A stretch of DNA of 24,378 nt from Chara braunii (GCA_003427395.1 BFEA01000010.1:5467896-5492273); one strand, 5' to 3'. Positions 9,070-19,077 are shown, counted from the first letter of the stretch. The notes: generated by a model not told the origin, from the sequence alone. A program made the numbers and translations.

Positions 9070-9079
9070 ATCCGAGGCA

Positions 9080-9733
9080 TCAGTGGGGATTCTTCACATG
9101 CCCCAATTCGCACGTATCCGAAACTGAGCTGGCAGAAAAAAACACAAATTTATTCAAATTTATCGAGGTCTCCAATAGGGTAGAGTAATCATTCAATACT
9201 TGTCGTAACGTAAGCATGATGTTCTTATTATTAACACACGTTATGGTCAGATCATCGGCTAATGCGCCGCCTTTTCATTGATAATTATCGTATAGTTGCA
9301 GTCCCAGGATTTGATCATTTAGTCTAATGTTATCTAACAAAATTTCTGGATGTAGCACAAACAGGAGCGGCGTCAGAGGGCAACCCTGCCTTAGAGAGCG
9401 CGTGAGGTTGAATTTCAAGGATAGTTGGCTGTTCACCATTAGTTTGGTTGTAGCAGTCGAGTATATCACTGAGAGCCATCGACAAAAGTTTGGGTTTAAA
9501 CCCAGATGGATCAGTGTGGTACCCACGAAGGCCCAACCAACTTTATCGTACGCTTTTTCCATGTCGATGAGAAGGATAGCCACATCGTGTTGTTCGTGTG
9601 CTATGACTTCAAGCGCTTGGATAGTCGCCACTATATTGTCCATTATTGATTTGTGTTTGAAAAATACTCCCTGATCTGGGTTAACTAAACTAGGCAAGTA
9701 CTTAGCTAAACGCAAAGATAAAACTTTCGCCAA
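9080..9733 (-). pseudogene. LINE reverse transcriptase palm
   Basis: The minus strand encodes NPDQGVFFKHKSIMDNI, motif A (ILLIDMEKAYDKVGW), motif B (LRQGCPLTPLLFVLHPE) and, after one in-frame TGA at 9275-9277, motif C (GGALADDLTIT, about 9270-9238) with the paired catalytic aspartates. The sequence after the TGA stays in frame to a stop at 9080-9082. CGA to TGA is the simplest explanation of the break. Confidence 0.95.
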
Positions 9734-9800
9734 AATCTTATATGAGACATTTAAGAGAAATAGGTAACAAATTTTGGATATTTAATTTATCCTTTTTTTT

Positions 9801-10273
9801 TTATAGAAGAGTAATAATGCCTAATTGCATGCCCTTCCTTAAGGAGCCTCCAAGCAGTACTCCATTGTAAATTTCTACTAAGCTTGGTTCAATAACATCC
9901 CACAGATGAAAAAGGTATACTTCCATCGGCAAGCCATCCGACCCCGGACACTTGCCTGAGGCGATTTGGCTTACTGCAAACTTTAACTCTTCAAAGGTGA
10001 ATGGACGGTCTAAGTCCAACCTACTTTGCTGGGGTAGGCAGACCGTCGTTCTGCCCCAGAAACAAGAGGTATTCCTCAGATCGAAGTAAAAGGTGTCATA
10101 TGGTCATCTTGTAGCTAAAATATCTTGGAAGTATTTTTGGGCGTACTCGCACATCCCTTTTGGTTCCGATCTCGTGGGGATTGAATTTGCAAAGGATGAG
10201 CCGATTCCCTGGTTAGAGGTTTAATTTTTTGCAATAGAAGTCTTCGAAAAGTCTCGTGATTTAGTCTGTCGTT
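9801..10273 (-). pseudogene. LINE reverse transcriptase N-terminus, 5' end of copy
   Basis: On the minus strand, SSFANSIPTRSEPKGMCEYA and QKYFQDIL precede a stop and frame changes. DRPFTFEELKFAVSQIASGK and CPGSDGLPMEVY follow, the well-conserved entry to plant LINE transcriptases. A frameshift near 9740-9800 separates it from the palm. Upstream of 10273 I find no endonuclease motif, so the LINE is 5' truncated here or slightly further on. Confidence 0.85.
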
Positions 10274-10737
10274 TGTGATTATTCCTTTTTGCTGCAACCA
10301 AACTCTTCAATTTCCTTGTTGCTAGATCTAACGGTGTTTTTGTGAAAAATGAAATGTTTTATAAAAAGTGAACATACCCAAATTGTCAATTTTCGACAAA
10401 ACACACGATGATATTTACCAATAGGGTAAGAAGTTTTTTGATATATAAAGAATGTAATCATGAAAAGTTTAACGAACTTTAAAACATATAAAAATCTTAG
10501 GCAGTCCGTGTTGGTAACAAAAAATAAAACTTCAGGGTAACATTCAAAATGATATATGAATACCGAAAAATAAAAAATGTCTTTCATGTGAGACTTTGAA
10601 AACTTCATATGCCGGGCAAAGCAAAAAACTTCTGAGTAACATTCAAAATAATATAGGAAATACCGCAAAAAAAAAAAATAGAGGGACTTTCCTGGAAGAG
10701 GGGCCACTGCCATATGCCCGCCAAAGGGTCCTTCGTC
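10274..10737. other. AT-rich stretch with a 45-bp repeat
   Basis: No gene is recognised. Two copies of a roughly 45-bp AT-rich sequence containing gtaacattcaaaat lie 99 bp apart (about 10527-10575 and 10626-10675). The longest open frame here is Phe/Tyr-rich on the minus strand and looks like a compositional artefact. Confidence 0.5.
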
Positions 10738-11184
10738 CCTTACATCTCCAAATGTTTTCACTTAGAAAAGAATCAGAGTGCATAAAAGAAAATCTAAAAA
10801 CATGGCGAAAATCCAGGACAGATAGCACCCCGATTTGTAGTAAAAGAGACATTTTGCCATTGTTATACTTCCGACTTAGCTAAGCTAGCTATCTTCTATT
10901 GCAAATGTCAAATCTTCAAAAACAAGGCTATCATTTTCTCCATGATATGCAGGGTCCCCTTACATCTCCAAGTGTCGTCACTTAAGAAAAAAACAGAGAA
11001 CCGGAGTGTATAAAAAAAATATATATGGTCAGGTCCGTGGACAGATAACACCCCGATTTGCAATAAAAGAAATATTGTGCCATCAAACTTAAAACTTAGC
11101 AAAGTTAGCTTAGCCTATCTTCGACTGTAAACTGTCCAGTCTTCCGAAACAATGGTATCATTTTGTACATGATGTGCAGGGTCT
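10738..11184. repeat. Two diverged tandem copies, about 220 bp each
   Basis: 10738-10957 and 10958-11184 share blocks such as cttacatctccaa, gacagata.caccccgattt and catgat.tgcagggtc, in the same order with small indels. The copies look roughly 70-80% alike by eye. Function unknown. Confidence 0.8.
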
Positions 11185-11234
11185 CTGTATTCTACATGCG
11201 CATCTATTCTCTTATATTCCCGCAAGAGGAGATG

Positions 11235-11615
11235 TCAGAAATATTTGATTGTCGTGTCAACAAGGCCATCCAGTAATGTTTTCAACATTGGTTGTTCTCT
11301 AATCGCTCTCCGAAATTCTGCTCGCCTTCGCACATCAACGTTATCTGTATTGGACGCGCTTGCAGTTCCAGAATAATTGTTACAAATAAGAAATGACACC
11401 TTGCAACGTCCTTGGATACATGCCACCACAGAAAACAATGTCATAACCTTCAAAGTATTGTAGTAGAATTTCACCGCAGAGTAAAACAACTGTGAGAATG
11501 GCGTGAGCACCTCTCGTGGGTACATTCCCGACCCACAACACCAACGACCACAAATGTAGAGAGACTGCCGAGGACAATGTTCCCAATTGTACGGTTCGAC
11601 ATCCACCTCAGACAC
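11235..11615 (-). CDS. Hypothetical minus-strand frame, unrecognised
   Basis: About 126 codons are open without a recognised domain. The first half is rich in aromatic residues and Cys (SLYICGRWCCGSGMYPREV); the second half is charged (DVRRRAEFRRAIREQP). It lies about 350 bp downstream of the decayed DUF7869-type gene on the same strand and could be a fragment of that or another element. Low confidence that it is coding. Confidence 0.2.
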   Translation of the reverse strand: MSEVDVEPYNWEHCPRQSLYICGRWCCGSGMYPREVLTPFSQLFYSAVKFYYNTLKVMTLFSVVACIQGRCKVSFLICNNYSGTASASNTDNVDVRRRAEFRRAIREQPMLKTLLDGLVDTTIKYF

Positions 11616-11969
11616 TGACTAATGAACCCTCAAAAATGGCTTTAGAAGTGAAAAATATTGACCCCATATCACGCCACATGTTTCTTCCCCATACGATGTT
11701 GGTGGGCGGTCATCCAGTAGTCGCAAATGGTTGGACCATTATGTGAAACAGCCAAATACGGTTCAAACAACATTTGAAATAAACGCCATAAACGATGAAA
11801 TTCTCATTGGACCGCCATCTCATAGGCGCACGTGGTTATAAATTCTATGAAAGAGCAAAATATAGCCATATGGCCGTACTTGGAATGAGACAAAATTTAT
11901 ATTAGAAAAAAAATTAAAATAAACGCTACCTAACGTTCTTTATCATTAGAAAGATCAAGGCATGACATG
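11616..11969. other. Stretch without a recognised gene
   Basis: AT-rich sequence between the weak frame at 11235-11615 and the decayed C-terminal end of the DUF7869-type gene. Nothing is recognised. Confidence 0.5.
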
Positions 11970-12924
11970 TCACAAGTTGTGATGACATCTCTTACGCTAA
12001 TCGGTTTTCATCGTCATGAATGTTATCGTTCTTCTTCATCAGGACGACCAAGGCATGCCATAGCATTTTCTTTGGCTAATTTTGGAATGTGCAGTCTATT
12101 CTCCAAGCGCGATATTCTTAATGTCCACCTCCAAAAAATGCAATCTGTATGCCGTCACTGCTCATGTGACGTTTTGTCTTTCTTTCATGTCTTCTTCCAT
12201 GCATTCGTATATTGCACAATAAGACTCTTTACAACAGGCTGCGGCACGCAATATTCAACGAGAACGTGGTTGAAAGTTGGCGATCTGACGTCGTTGTCAA
12301 CAACAGTAACAACTCTTCTCATTCACACACGAACACCTTGGCCAATGTCGTCTGGTGAAGGACGTAACAAAACAAATTGACCCTTTTCCACGTCTGTCGC
12401 AGAATTCAACTCTGGTTTGGGACGCTCGTTAACCGGTCCTACAAAAAATTACTCTTTGTTCTCGTTATGTTTCATGAGGAAAGTAATATCAATGTCCTGT
12501 GAATCATCCTTCACTATTCCTTCCATTGACGGTCAGAAGCCAGCCTTGAGCAACACTCTTCGAGATTAAGACCCGTACTCATCTTCAATTGTTTCTAAAA
12601 AATATTTCCAGTATGACAATGCATTCTCCTTCGAAAAGTTTATCTCATCCTTCATTTCAAACCACTCATGTTGCTTGTTCTGTAACTAATCGACGAACGT
12701 TTTCACGCCGTCAACACCTGAAACAAAATCATTATGATTTCCATCAGGTGAGACAGGGATTAGTTGAAGCAGTCACTGCGGTCCTGCATATCTTTTGTTC
12801 TCATCTCTCTTAAAACTGTAAGCTGGCGAAGACCACCAATGACCCGTACAATACTCCTTTCACTGGAACACTGGGTTATCATCCTCCATAAAATCTCTAA
12901 ATGCATGTGGACGAGTATGGCCTG
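11970..12924 (-). pseudogene. DUF7869-type gene, decayed C-terminal part
   Basis: Downstream (minus strand) of the core exon, and in a frame shifted by one base at an A9 run (about 12938-12946), the translation gives TGHTRPHAFRDFMEDD, GHWWSSPAYSFKRDENKRY, KQHEWFEMKDEINFSKENA and LSYWKYFLETIEDEYGS. Further on come GPVNERPKPELNSATDVEK and NDVRSPTFNHVLVEYCVPQP. About ten in-frame stops interrupt it, mostly TGA. The recurring Trp- and Lys-rich phrases and the single shared frame over about 900 bp support a former coding region continuous with the upstream core. Confidence 0.7.
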
Positions 12925-13461
12925 TCAACCTCTTCCTAAAAAAAAAGGTTTCACGACGCTTCTCCAATCCGCAATTTCATTCATGAACGTACATGACGGC
13001 CGATCAATTTGGGAATCAACAATAAGCTTAAAGAGATCGACCATAGTGTATGCATCATGCATTTTCAGCTTGCGGGAAAAGTGACTAAAAGTGGCATCGA
13101 CATTGTTGTGTGTGTGCCCTACTTGCATGAAGCCAAACTCAACCTCTTTGAAGAAACCGAATTTCACCAAAGTTGCGGCTAACGCGAATACATATCTGTT
13201 CTTATTTTCTCTCCAACAATTATCTGCTTGTATCCTAAGCGTTGAAGGCAAGCCGCTCGATGCCTGAACGTCTCGAAGGACTTTCATGATGAACGACACA
13301 ACCACATCCGAGTCGTGTGGGTAGCAAGGAAACCACGTTTGAACATGGACAGACGGGGAACGTCTGTGTGAGATGATCGCTGTCAAGTTTGTTTTCAACA
13401 TTGGGACATTCGCAAATGCTTTCGATATGTTTTCTCCACCGGACAAGCGGTTATCGGGTAG
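12925..13461 (-). pseudogene. DUF7869-type core exon
   Basis: An open exon directly after the intron acceptor at 13462. It carries two of the family's signature blocks: LRIQADNCWRENKNRYVF (about 13240-13185) and VGHTHNNVDATFSHFSRKL (about 13125-13070). Together with DGMDQSK in the upstream exon, these give three Asp-containing motifs (DxMD, aDN, HTHxxvD) spaced as in an RNase H-like fold. That fold is my inference. Members annotated as DUF7869 occur in many copies in algae, plants and invertebrates and are suspected transposon proteins. The exon ends in a frameshift at a poly-A run. Confidence 0.8.
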
Positions 13462-13905
13462 CTGAAAATTCAAGAATGAAAACTTTGAAGTGAGAGTTTT
13501 GGGCAGTCTGAAAATCCTTAATGGTCCTGAAGTGGTGAAAGGTCCGAAGACCCTGAAAACCACCTGTCTAGGCAGGCTGCATCCTGAAGTGGTGAAGGGT
13601 GTCCTGAAGTGGTTAAGTAAGAGTTTTTGGCAGTCTGAAAATCCTGAATGGTCCTGAAGTGATGAAAGGTCCGAGCACCATGAAAACCATCCTTCACCAC
13701 TTAAGGATGCAGCCTGCCTAAACAGGTGATTTTCGCGGTCTTCGGAGCTTTCACCACTTCAAGACCATTCAGGATTTTCAGACCTGAATGGTCCTGAAGT
13801 GGTGAAAGGTCCGAAGACCCTGAAAACCACCTTTTTAGGTAGACTGCATCCTAAAGTGGTGAAAGGTGTCCTAAAGTGGTGATGAAAAATACGACTGTTG
13901 TTAAC
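13462..13905 (-). other. GT-AG intron (444 bp) filled with repeats
   Basis: On the minus strand the donor reads GAGAAG/GTTAAC (intron starts at 13905) and the acceptor TTTTCAG/CTACCC (ends at 13462). Both flanking exons are in the same frame (phase 0), giving HFGGGEK joined to LPDNRLSGGEN. Most of the intron is composed of copies of a repeat containing cctgaagtggtgaaaggtcc, including one inverted copy. Confidence 0.75.
13487..13883. repeat. Intronic repeat array with one inverted copy
   Basis: Direct copies with cagtctgaaaatcct, cctgaagtggtgaaaggtcc and gaccctgaaaaccacct lie at about 13500-13615, 13628-13690 (partial) and 13785-13883. An inverted copy at about 13691-13785 could pair with its neighbours into a hairpin of about 90 bp. 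Confidence 0.85.
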
Positions 13906-14700
13906 CTTCTCTCCTCCACCGAAATGTGGAATACTGGTCTTACTTTGGTCCATGCCGTCAATGATAATGCACAAACTGTTTGAGGCCATCCTCTTCGATT
14001 CATCCTTCCACACCTCATAAGGCGCCCGATGCTGGAGCTGGAGGTCCAAATGTTTGTTACACAAAGAAACAAAATGCTCACGCATTCGTGTGTATTTTGC
14101 AGAATTGATAGATTCTTCATATTCTACACACTTCTCATATTTTGCAAAATGTTGATCAATATCATGAAATTTCGCATGTCAGAAGTGTGTTCTCCACATG
14201 TTATAAAACACTTGGAGAGAAACAGTGCGAACGTCCATATTGTCAAATTGTGTCTTCAACAACTTGTAAATGTTCACCTTATTGTAGCAGGCGGACAATC
14301 TCAAAACCATCCTCGATTCTCAATTTCTCGTCTTCATGTCGTTAGGCATGGAATCTCCGTTTTCATGTATAAATGATTTTAGTTTACCATACATTGCTGC
14401 ATAGGTAGCAGATGTGCGTCTGAGTCCAGTGCTGCCATGCTCTGGCATGACATGACCTTTCAACAAGGTCATCCGTTTCTTTATAAATGTATTTCTACAG
14501 ACGCCTAACGTGAAGCACCATGCATTGATGTACACCTTTCTTTTTCCCACAATGGGTTGCACAAACTCCCTGCCATCTTCTACGAATATGAAAATTTTCA
14601 AAGTCTCAATCTACCACGCATCAATGCTTTTGTGGTCCTTGGAGTAATATGCGCTTTGAACAACTTTGATGTCATCTAATGTTATGTGTGCACAACCGTG
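13906..14700 (-). pseudogene. DUF7869-type gene, central exon
   Basis: One minus-strand frame covers about 265 codons with three or four stops, among them a TAG before IETLKIF, and TGA in the contexts RN-stop-ESR and HF-stop-HAK. Blocks in order: LDDIKVVQSAYYSKDHKSID, KVYINAWCFTLGVCRNTF (the family's conserved C-R-x-F), PEHGSTGLRR, VSLQVFYNMWRTHF, KYEKCVEYEESI, and near the end IIIDGMDQSKTSIPHF, a hallmark of the family. It ends at the intron donor at 13905. Otherwise nearly intact, so inactivation is probably not ancient. Confidence 0.8.
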
Positions 14701-14710
14701 ACACTCTCAT

Positions 14711-15478
14711 CTACAAAAATCTTTCCCGTGAACGCTTGCTAACGCTTTCCTGGTCAACTTCCGGTGAACGCACTCTAAAACGTTGTTGGATCTCGACATT
14801 CTCTTTATACGATCGTTTTTCCGATGACAATCTTTGTGGGAACATATCATCAAAATCTGAAACAAGCTCGTCACTGTCGTCTGGATTTCGACAACAATGG
14901 TCGGAGCTGCTGTTGTCGTCATTGCCTGGATGACTATCTTTATCGAGAGAACTATCGACACTATAACCAATTGAAGCACTTGAGCGCCAACCATCCACTC
15001 CCCTTTCCTCGCATGATTGTCTGGCGAGTTGAAAGTCAAGAGAATTATGGAGAATGTTGTTTTCCGGATCCCGGAGTGAATTTCTGGGCACCCAAAGAAT
15101 ACGGTCTACATTGGATGTGGACCTACCAGCGTGACAATTATCAACATTATGACCCACATTATCGGATTGGGGTGACGTCGTCAGTCACGGGCGTCGAACG
15201 GCAGGGGAACTACTTTCTCAAGTAGCGGCGTCGAATTCACATTCTCTCATCTTTTTACGGGCAGGTGAGTCGGGAGTGCAAGTATTGTCACGAATTACAT
15301 CTTCGGAACCAAGAGAGTATGTAGCGAGGTCTTGCATATTAGCATTACAATTCTCATCCAGTACCGTGTTAGATGTCACGCAGTCCATATGTGCCAGGGC
15401 TGCATATTCAACTTGCCGATATGAAGTGCCGCAAGGCATAATGAGTCGGTGAGAAGAAATGAGTGGGTTAACATTCAA
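14711..15478 (-). pseudogene. DUF7869-type gene, acidic N-terminal region
   Basis: The minus strand is open in one frame with two TGA stops between about 15240 and 15180. The product is low-complexity, Asp/Ser/Asn-rich (DSDELVSDFDDMFPQRLSSE) with basic patches. It sits directly upstream of the central exon but in a different frame, so a frameshift or a small intron lies near 14700-14760. No convincing start codon is seen; the first in-frame ATG is in LIMPCGTS near 15440. Confidence 0.5.
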
Positions 15479-16140
15479 GGCGCACGCATGTTGTTGTTAG
15501 GACGAACATAACAAAACTTGTGTTCATCAATTGCATGACTCAGTGAGTGAATGGAGAAATAACGAATTTGGGGTAAAAGGCGTATAACGAATACGAGGAA
15601 CTAAAAAAGAACAAGTTGTCTTAGAAATCCATGACAACACGGTAGCTAAAAGTGTCGGTGCGCGGTCATTTCATCAACATCGATACGTAAACGCAGGTAC
15701 ATAAAATTAAGGAACCCGTTCCCCTACTTTGATTGGTTCAATACACCGTTTTTGTGTTCACATTGTGAGTAATCAGAATCGGTTTCGGTAACATTTGTGT
15801 GCCTCCTGCCTTGGCAATGAGATGCAGTCATTTGTGCCTAATCGGCCTTCTCAACCCCCCCCCCCCGACGTTACGTACAATCATTTTGTGTCTGAGCGGC
15901 CTTACCACACTGCCCCCCGCCCCCCTTCCCCCCGTGCCTTTCACACGGTTGCTAACGAATTTGACCCGTTGATCTCTGTCTGCTTGTTATTCCCTTCAGG
16001 TGGGGCTGGGGGCGGCAGCAGCTCCGCGAGTGTGTGAGACACCCAGAAACCAATTCAGCGTCATCATCTCGAGGACACCGGATGTCAATATCCTGTCGGA
16101 CATCCGCAATCTTTATGGTATACTTATCGGGCATTCACCA
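15479..16140. other. Intergenic stretch with C-tracts and short direct repeats
   Basis: No gene is recognised. Three diverged copies of a 30-40 bp motif around catttgtgcctaatcggcctt occur at about 15789-15819, 15827-15858 and 15880-15916. Two of them are followed by C-rich tracts (C12 at 15855-15866), which are G-rich on the minus strand and could form G-quadruplexes. For the DUF7869-type gene this would be the upstream region. Confidence 0.5.
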
Positions 16141-16145
16141 CCGTC

Positions 16146-16325
16146 TTCGTGTCGAACATAACGACTTTGGAAGACCTTTATTTCTTTAGCTTCGCCGAGA
16201 CACAACATCAACATGCGGTCGAGACTGCTCGTCATTGAGAACCTTCAGTATGTGCCAAACAATCGGCGGTCCGAAGTCCTGACCGCCAAAAGCACTCTTG
16301 TAGGGTATTCGTGATAACTTTCCCA
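16146..16325. repeat. Dispersed repeat, copy A
   Basis: Similar in order and direction to 17141-17325. Shared blocks include cgactttggaa/gcactttggaa, cacaacatcaac, ctatgtgccaaac-type, ccgaagtcc-type and cactcttgtaggg. Confidence 0.75.
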
Positions 16326-17140
16326 GACTCGTGTCCCCTATGCATTGAACACCACGAGAGATTGTTTTAGACGCAATGCCACCCGTGTGCTCTTACAATG
16401 CGATGTCCTACAGTGCTAGGCAGTCGACAGGTTGAGGAAGTCTTGAGTCTCAGGAACTGACAACCATGCAAACGTGTCGTGAACACCTGTCGCAATTTAT
16501 GATTCATCACTCTCCATATGTTTGAAACAGCCAGTCGTCATTTACTCGGATGCGCGATGCACCATTGGCCTGACGGACACTTTCACAGGCGGCAACTCTT
16601 GTTGATTGATGCCTGTCTCCATCATTCACTTGCATTTCTGGTCCCGTTGTCCCGCAAGCCGTGACATCTTTTTGTCGACGGTAGCTCTCCGTAATGAAGC
16701 GCCGACCACGGGATATTGACGGGCCCGAGAACGAAGTTTGGTTGTCGGTCGAAGTGCGTGCATAATGCGTTGTGCAAGTTGTGTAAAAGAGTGTTGAACT
16801 CATTATTGCCATTCATAACTTCATCGTTCATTCGTGAGCAGTTTGATGTGTCAGTGACGATCATCGTTGTGCTCAAAGTTCAGGCACCACGGGTGGCACG
16901 AGACGACAAATGCTAGCAGGCACCTTGGATGCATAACCACCGCAGGCAGGTTGTAATTTTGGACAGTGGCACCAATGCATGCGAAGAGGTTCAGTGTTTG
17001 AGTTGGATACGATGATCACCGGACAGACCGTTGCAAATTCACGGGTTGTATGCGCACCTTGTCGAACCGGTTATTAGGAAGGACACGATGACAACATCGT
17101 GGACATGAATATCGCTGGCAGGTTGAACACATATCAATGT
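16326..17140. other. Stretch without a recognised gene
   Basis: No reading frame carries a recognisable motif. Scattered degenerate pieces of the palindrome family (for example gtcgaaccggttatt near 17060) occur. Confidence 0.4.
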
Positions 17141-17325
17141 TCGTCGTGTTGAACACAAGCACTTTGGAAAGCCCCCAGTTCCGGAGCTTTGAAATTCCCG
17201 ACTCACAACATCAACTTGTTATCGCGACCGCTCGTCCTCAAAACCCTTCACTATGTGCCAAACAGTCGGTCGTTCGAAGTCCAAACCACCAAAAACACTC
17301 TTGTAGGGAACACGGGATAGCTTTT
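17141..17325. repeat. Dispersed repeat, copy B
   Basis: A diverged direct copy of 16146-16325 about 1 kb away. Its left end contains a palindrome-family core with one changed base (cgtgttgaacaca). Confidence 0.75.
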
Positions 17326-17715
17326 CGAGACGGTGGATGAACACAAATCATTCACCACGGATTACACGACACGACCAATCCTGGGGAGGGATTTTGGATG
17401 AAGATTGACCGCCGGCAGGTCGTCGTCTCGAATATGAGTACCAATTTGTGTTGGGAGTTGAGTCTTCGTGTTGGACACGATAACCGCCAGAGAGGCGTTC
17501 CCCCGACTGGTTATCCAATGCATGACACACCACGAGAGCTGGATAAGACGGGTTTACGGGTTCCTTATCCCGACTGGTTATCGGGCTGAATACGACAAGC
17601 ATATCATAAACATGATCACCGGTGCCAGGGTGAGCTCAGACCGTGCATCACGGCTGACATGTCCACCTCTGCCTGGCATTGGATTGCACAGCGACCACTG
17701 GTCACCTTGAAGTTG

Positions 17716-17740
17716 GTTCATCGTGTCGAACACGATGAAC
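17716..17740. repeat. Palindrome with 11-bp arms
   Basis: Arms gttcatcgtgt and acacgatgaac are exact reverse complements around a CGA centre. This is the first exact member of the core family TCGTGT-NNN-ACACGA. Confidence 0.95.
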
Positions 17741-17799
17741 GTATCGAGAAGAGCGCCAATCATTGTGTTGGATACGATGACCGCCGAAAGGTTATAGGG

Positions 17800-18295
17800 T
17801 TGGACACGACGACCACCTCACACGACTGACAGCAAAGGTCTCCTTGCTCGGCTGGTTACAGGGTTGGACACGACGACCACCTCACGCGCCTAGTTGCAAA
17901 GGGATCTTTGCCCGGCCGGTTATCAGGTTGGATACGACGACCACCTCACGCGACAACAACCACCTCACGCGACTGGCTGCAAAGGGATTGTTGCCCGACC
18001 AGTTATCGGGTTGGACACGACCACCACCTCACACGACAAATTGCAAAGGGCTCCTTGCCCGACTGGTTATTGGGTTGGACACGACGACCACCTCACGCGA
18101 TTGGTTCCAAAGGGGTCCTTGCCCGACTGGTTATCGGGTTGAACACGACGACCACATCATGTAGGGGATGTTGTGGGCTGGTTGCAAAGGGGTCCTTGCC
18201 CGACTGGTTATCGGATTGAACACGACGACCACCTCATGCAGGGGATGCTGTGGGCATGTTGCCGAGCGGGTTATCGGTGTCGACACGGTGACCGC
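17800..18295. repeat. Minisatellite of 60-80 bp units built on half-palindromes
   Basis: Six to seven consecutive units share gcaaaggggtccttgcccga, ctggttatcgggttggacac and gacgaccacctcacgcga. The unit length varies because the segment after ctcacgcga differs (an added block ggggatgytgtgggc in the last two). The phrase ggttatcgggttg/gacacgacgacc is recognisably a diverged relative of the palindromes further right. Confidence 0.9.
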
Positions 18296-18828
18296 GTCTT
18301 TGGAAAGGTGATAGAGGGGACACATTCCGGTCAAGGTAGAACATTGTTGTTGACGTCATTAAATGAAAAGCACGGAAGGACAAATCGTGGTCGTTGATCA
18401 TACATATCACCGACTTAAACAAATACTTTATAAATACTGCAGACTCCACACGAACGATTTCAATACGAGATCCGAAGAGATGTATGGCACTTTTGGAGGG
18501 AAGACTCCTGTACCTGGAGAGCGGACCGGTGCTCGTGTGGAGGAGATCAACGATCACCGCAGTAGGCCCTTTGGTCGGCCAGTGGCGCCAACACTCGGCC
18601 AGTGTCACGGATGACTGCTTTGTCGACGATGAAGAACGAGAAAGCGATCGCTGCAGCACACCCGATCGGCGCAGATGGAGAATGGCGAAATGAGAATTAT
18701 GTTCAAGCGGGAGGTGGTTTGAACGGAGGAGGCATCGGCAAAAGCCCTTCGCGGCAGAGGCCCATCGGCACCGTCGAATCGAATCCAAGGGATGGCCGAT
18801 GGTCCGCGGGAGGAGACAGGCTCTGCAG

Positions 18829-18836
18829 TATATAAG
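18829..18836 (+). promoter_or_regulatory. TATA-box module 1
   Basis: TATATAAG in the context gcagtatataaggaggagtg. It is followed by sequence shared with modules 2 and 3 (agtgggcc). Position and direction fit a plus-strand RNA polymerase II core promoter with a start about 30 bp downstream; this is inference. Confidence 0.4.
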
Positions 18837-19032
18837 GAGGAGTGGGCCCTGTCTTCTATTTCGCCGTTTCAATTTGACTGTTGCACAGTGCCTGGCCATA
18901 GCGCAAATCAGCGACGGTGCGGAGGCCAGTGAAAACCAACTGACCGTCCTAGTAGTCCGCCACAGGGGCATCGACAGTCGGATCGACTCGATCGGACGGC
19001 TGTCGCTTAGAGGGACCGTCCAGGCGCCCCAG

Positions 19033-19040
19033 TATAGAAG
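19033..19040 (+). promoter_or_regulatory. TATA-like module 2 (mutated)
   Basis: TATAGAAG in the context ccccagtatagaagcagcag, with the same flanks as modules 1 and 3. It could be a decayed duplicate. Confidence 0.3.
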
Positions 19041-19077
19041 CAGCAGTGGGTTGCCTCCTTCGGCACTAGCGCCCCAG

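Larger units (their letters stand above)
1331..10273 (-). mobile_element. 5'-truncated LINE retrotransposon, split by a PLE
   Basis: This is a non-LTR retrotransposon on the minus strand. ORF2 pieces run from about 10273 to 7072: reverse transcriptase N-terminus, palm with motifs A, B and C, thumb, then the zf-RVT zinc finger. The 3' UTR starts at 7071, is interrupted at 6898 by the Penelope-like element, resumes at 1547 and ends in a 27-nt poly(A) tail (1357-1331 on the minus strand). The linkage rests on three points: the 13-bp duplication flanking the PLE, the absence of a poly(A) before 6899, and the correct orientation of the tail. No endonuclease domain is seen upstream of 10273, so the copy is 5' truncated, as is usual for LINEs. 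I could not identify its own target duplication. Stops and frameshifts make it inactive. Confidence 0.85.

Noticed and set aside
2187-9259. A 16-bp identity (atggtcagatcatcgg) between the MITE hairpin (2187-2202) and the LINE catalytic motif C (9244-9259)
   Set aside because: A single 16-bp match in 24 kb on two strands is only mildly unlikely, the flanks do not match, and in the LINE the bases simply encode the conserved LADDLTI.
10279-10761. A 160-codon minus-strand frame rich in Phe and Tyr
   Set aside because: AT-rich composition and overlap with short repeats explain it; no LINE endonuclease motif is present.
7780-15240. A variant genetic code with TGA as a sense codon
   Set aside because: TAA and TAG also interrupt the same frames, frameshifts are common, and TGG is used for Trp nearby. 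Pseudogene decay explains it better.
17844-18219. Several overlapping plus-strand frames of 80-106 codons with repeated Thr/Pro/His phrases
   Set aside because: They are translations of the minisatellite in three frames; the open reading results from the repeat unit lacking stops.
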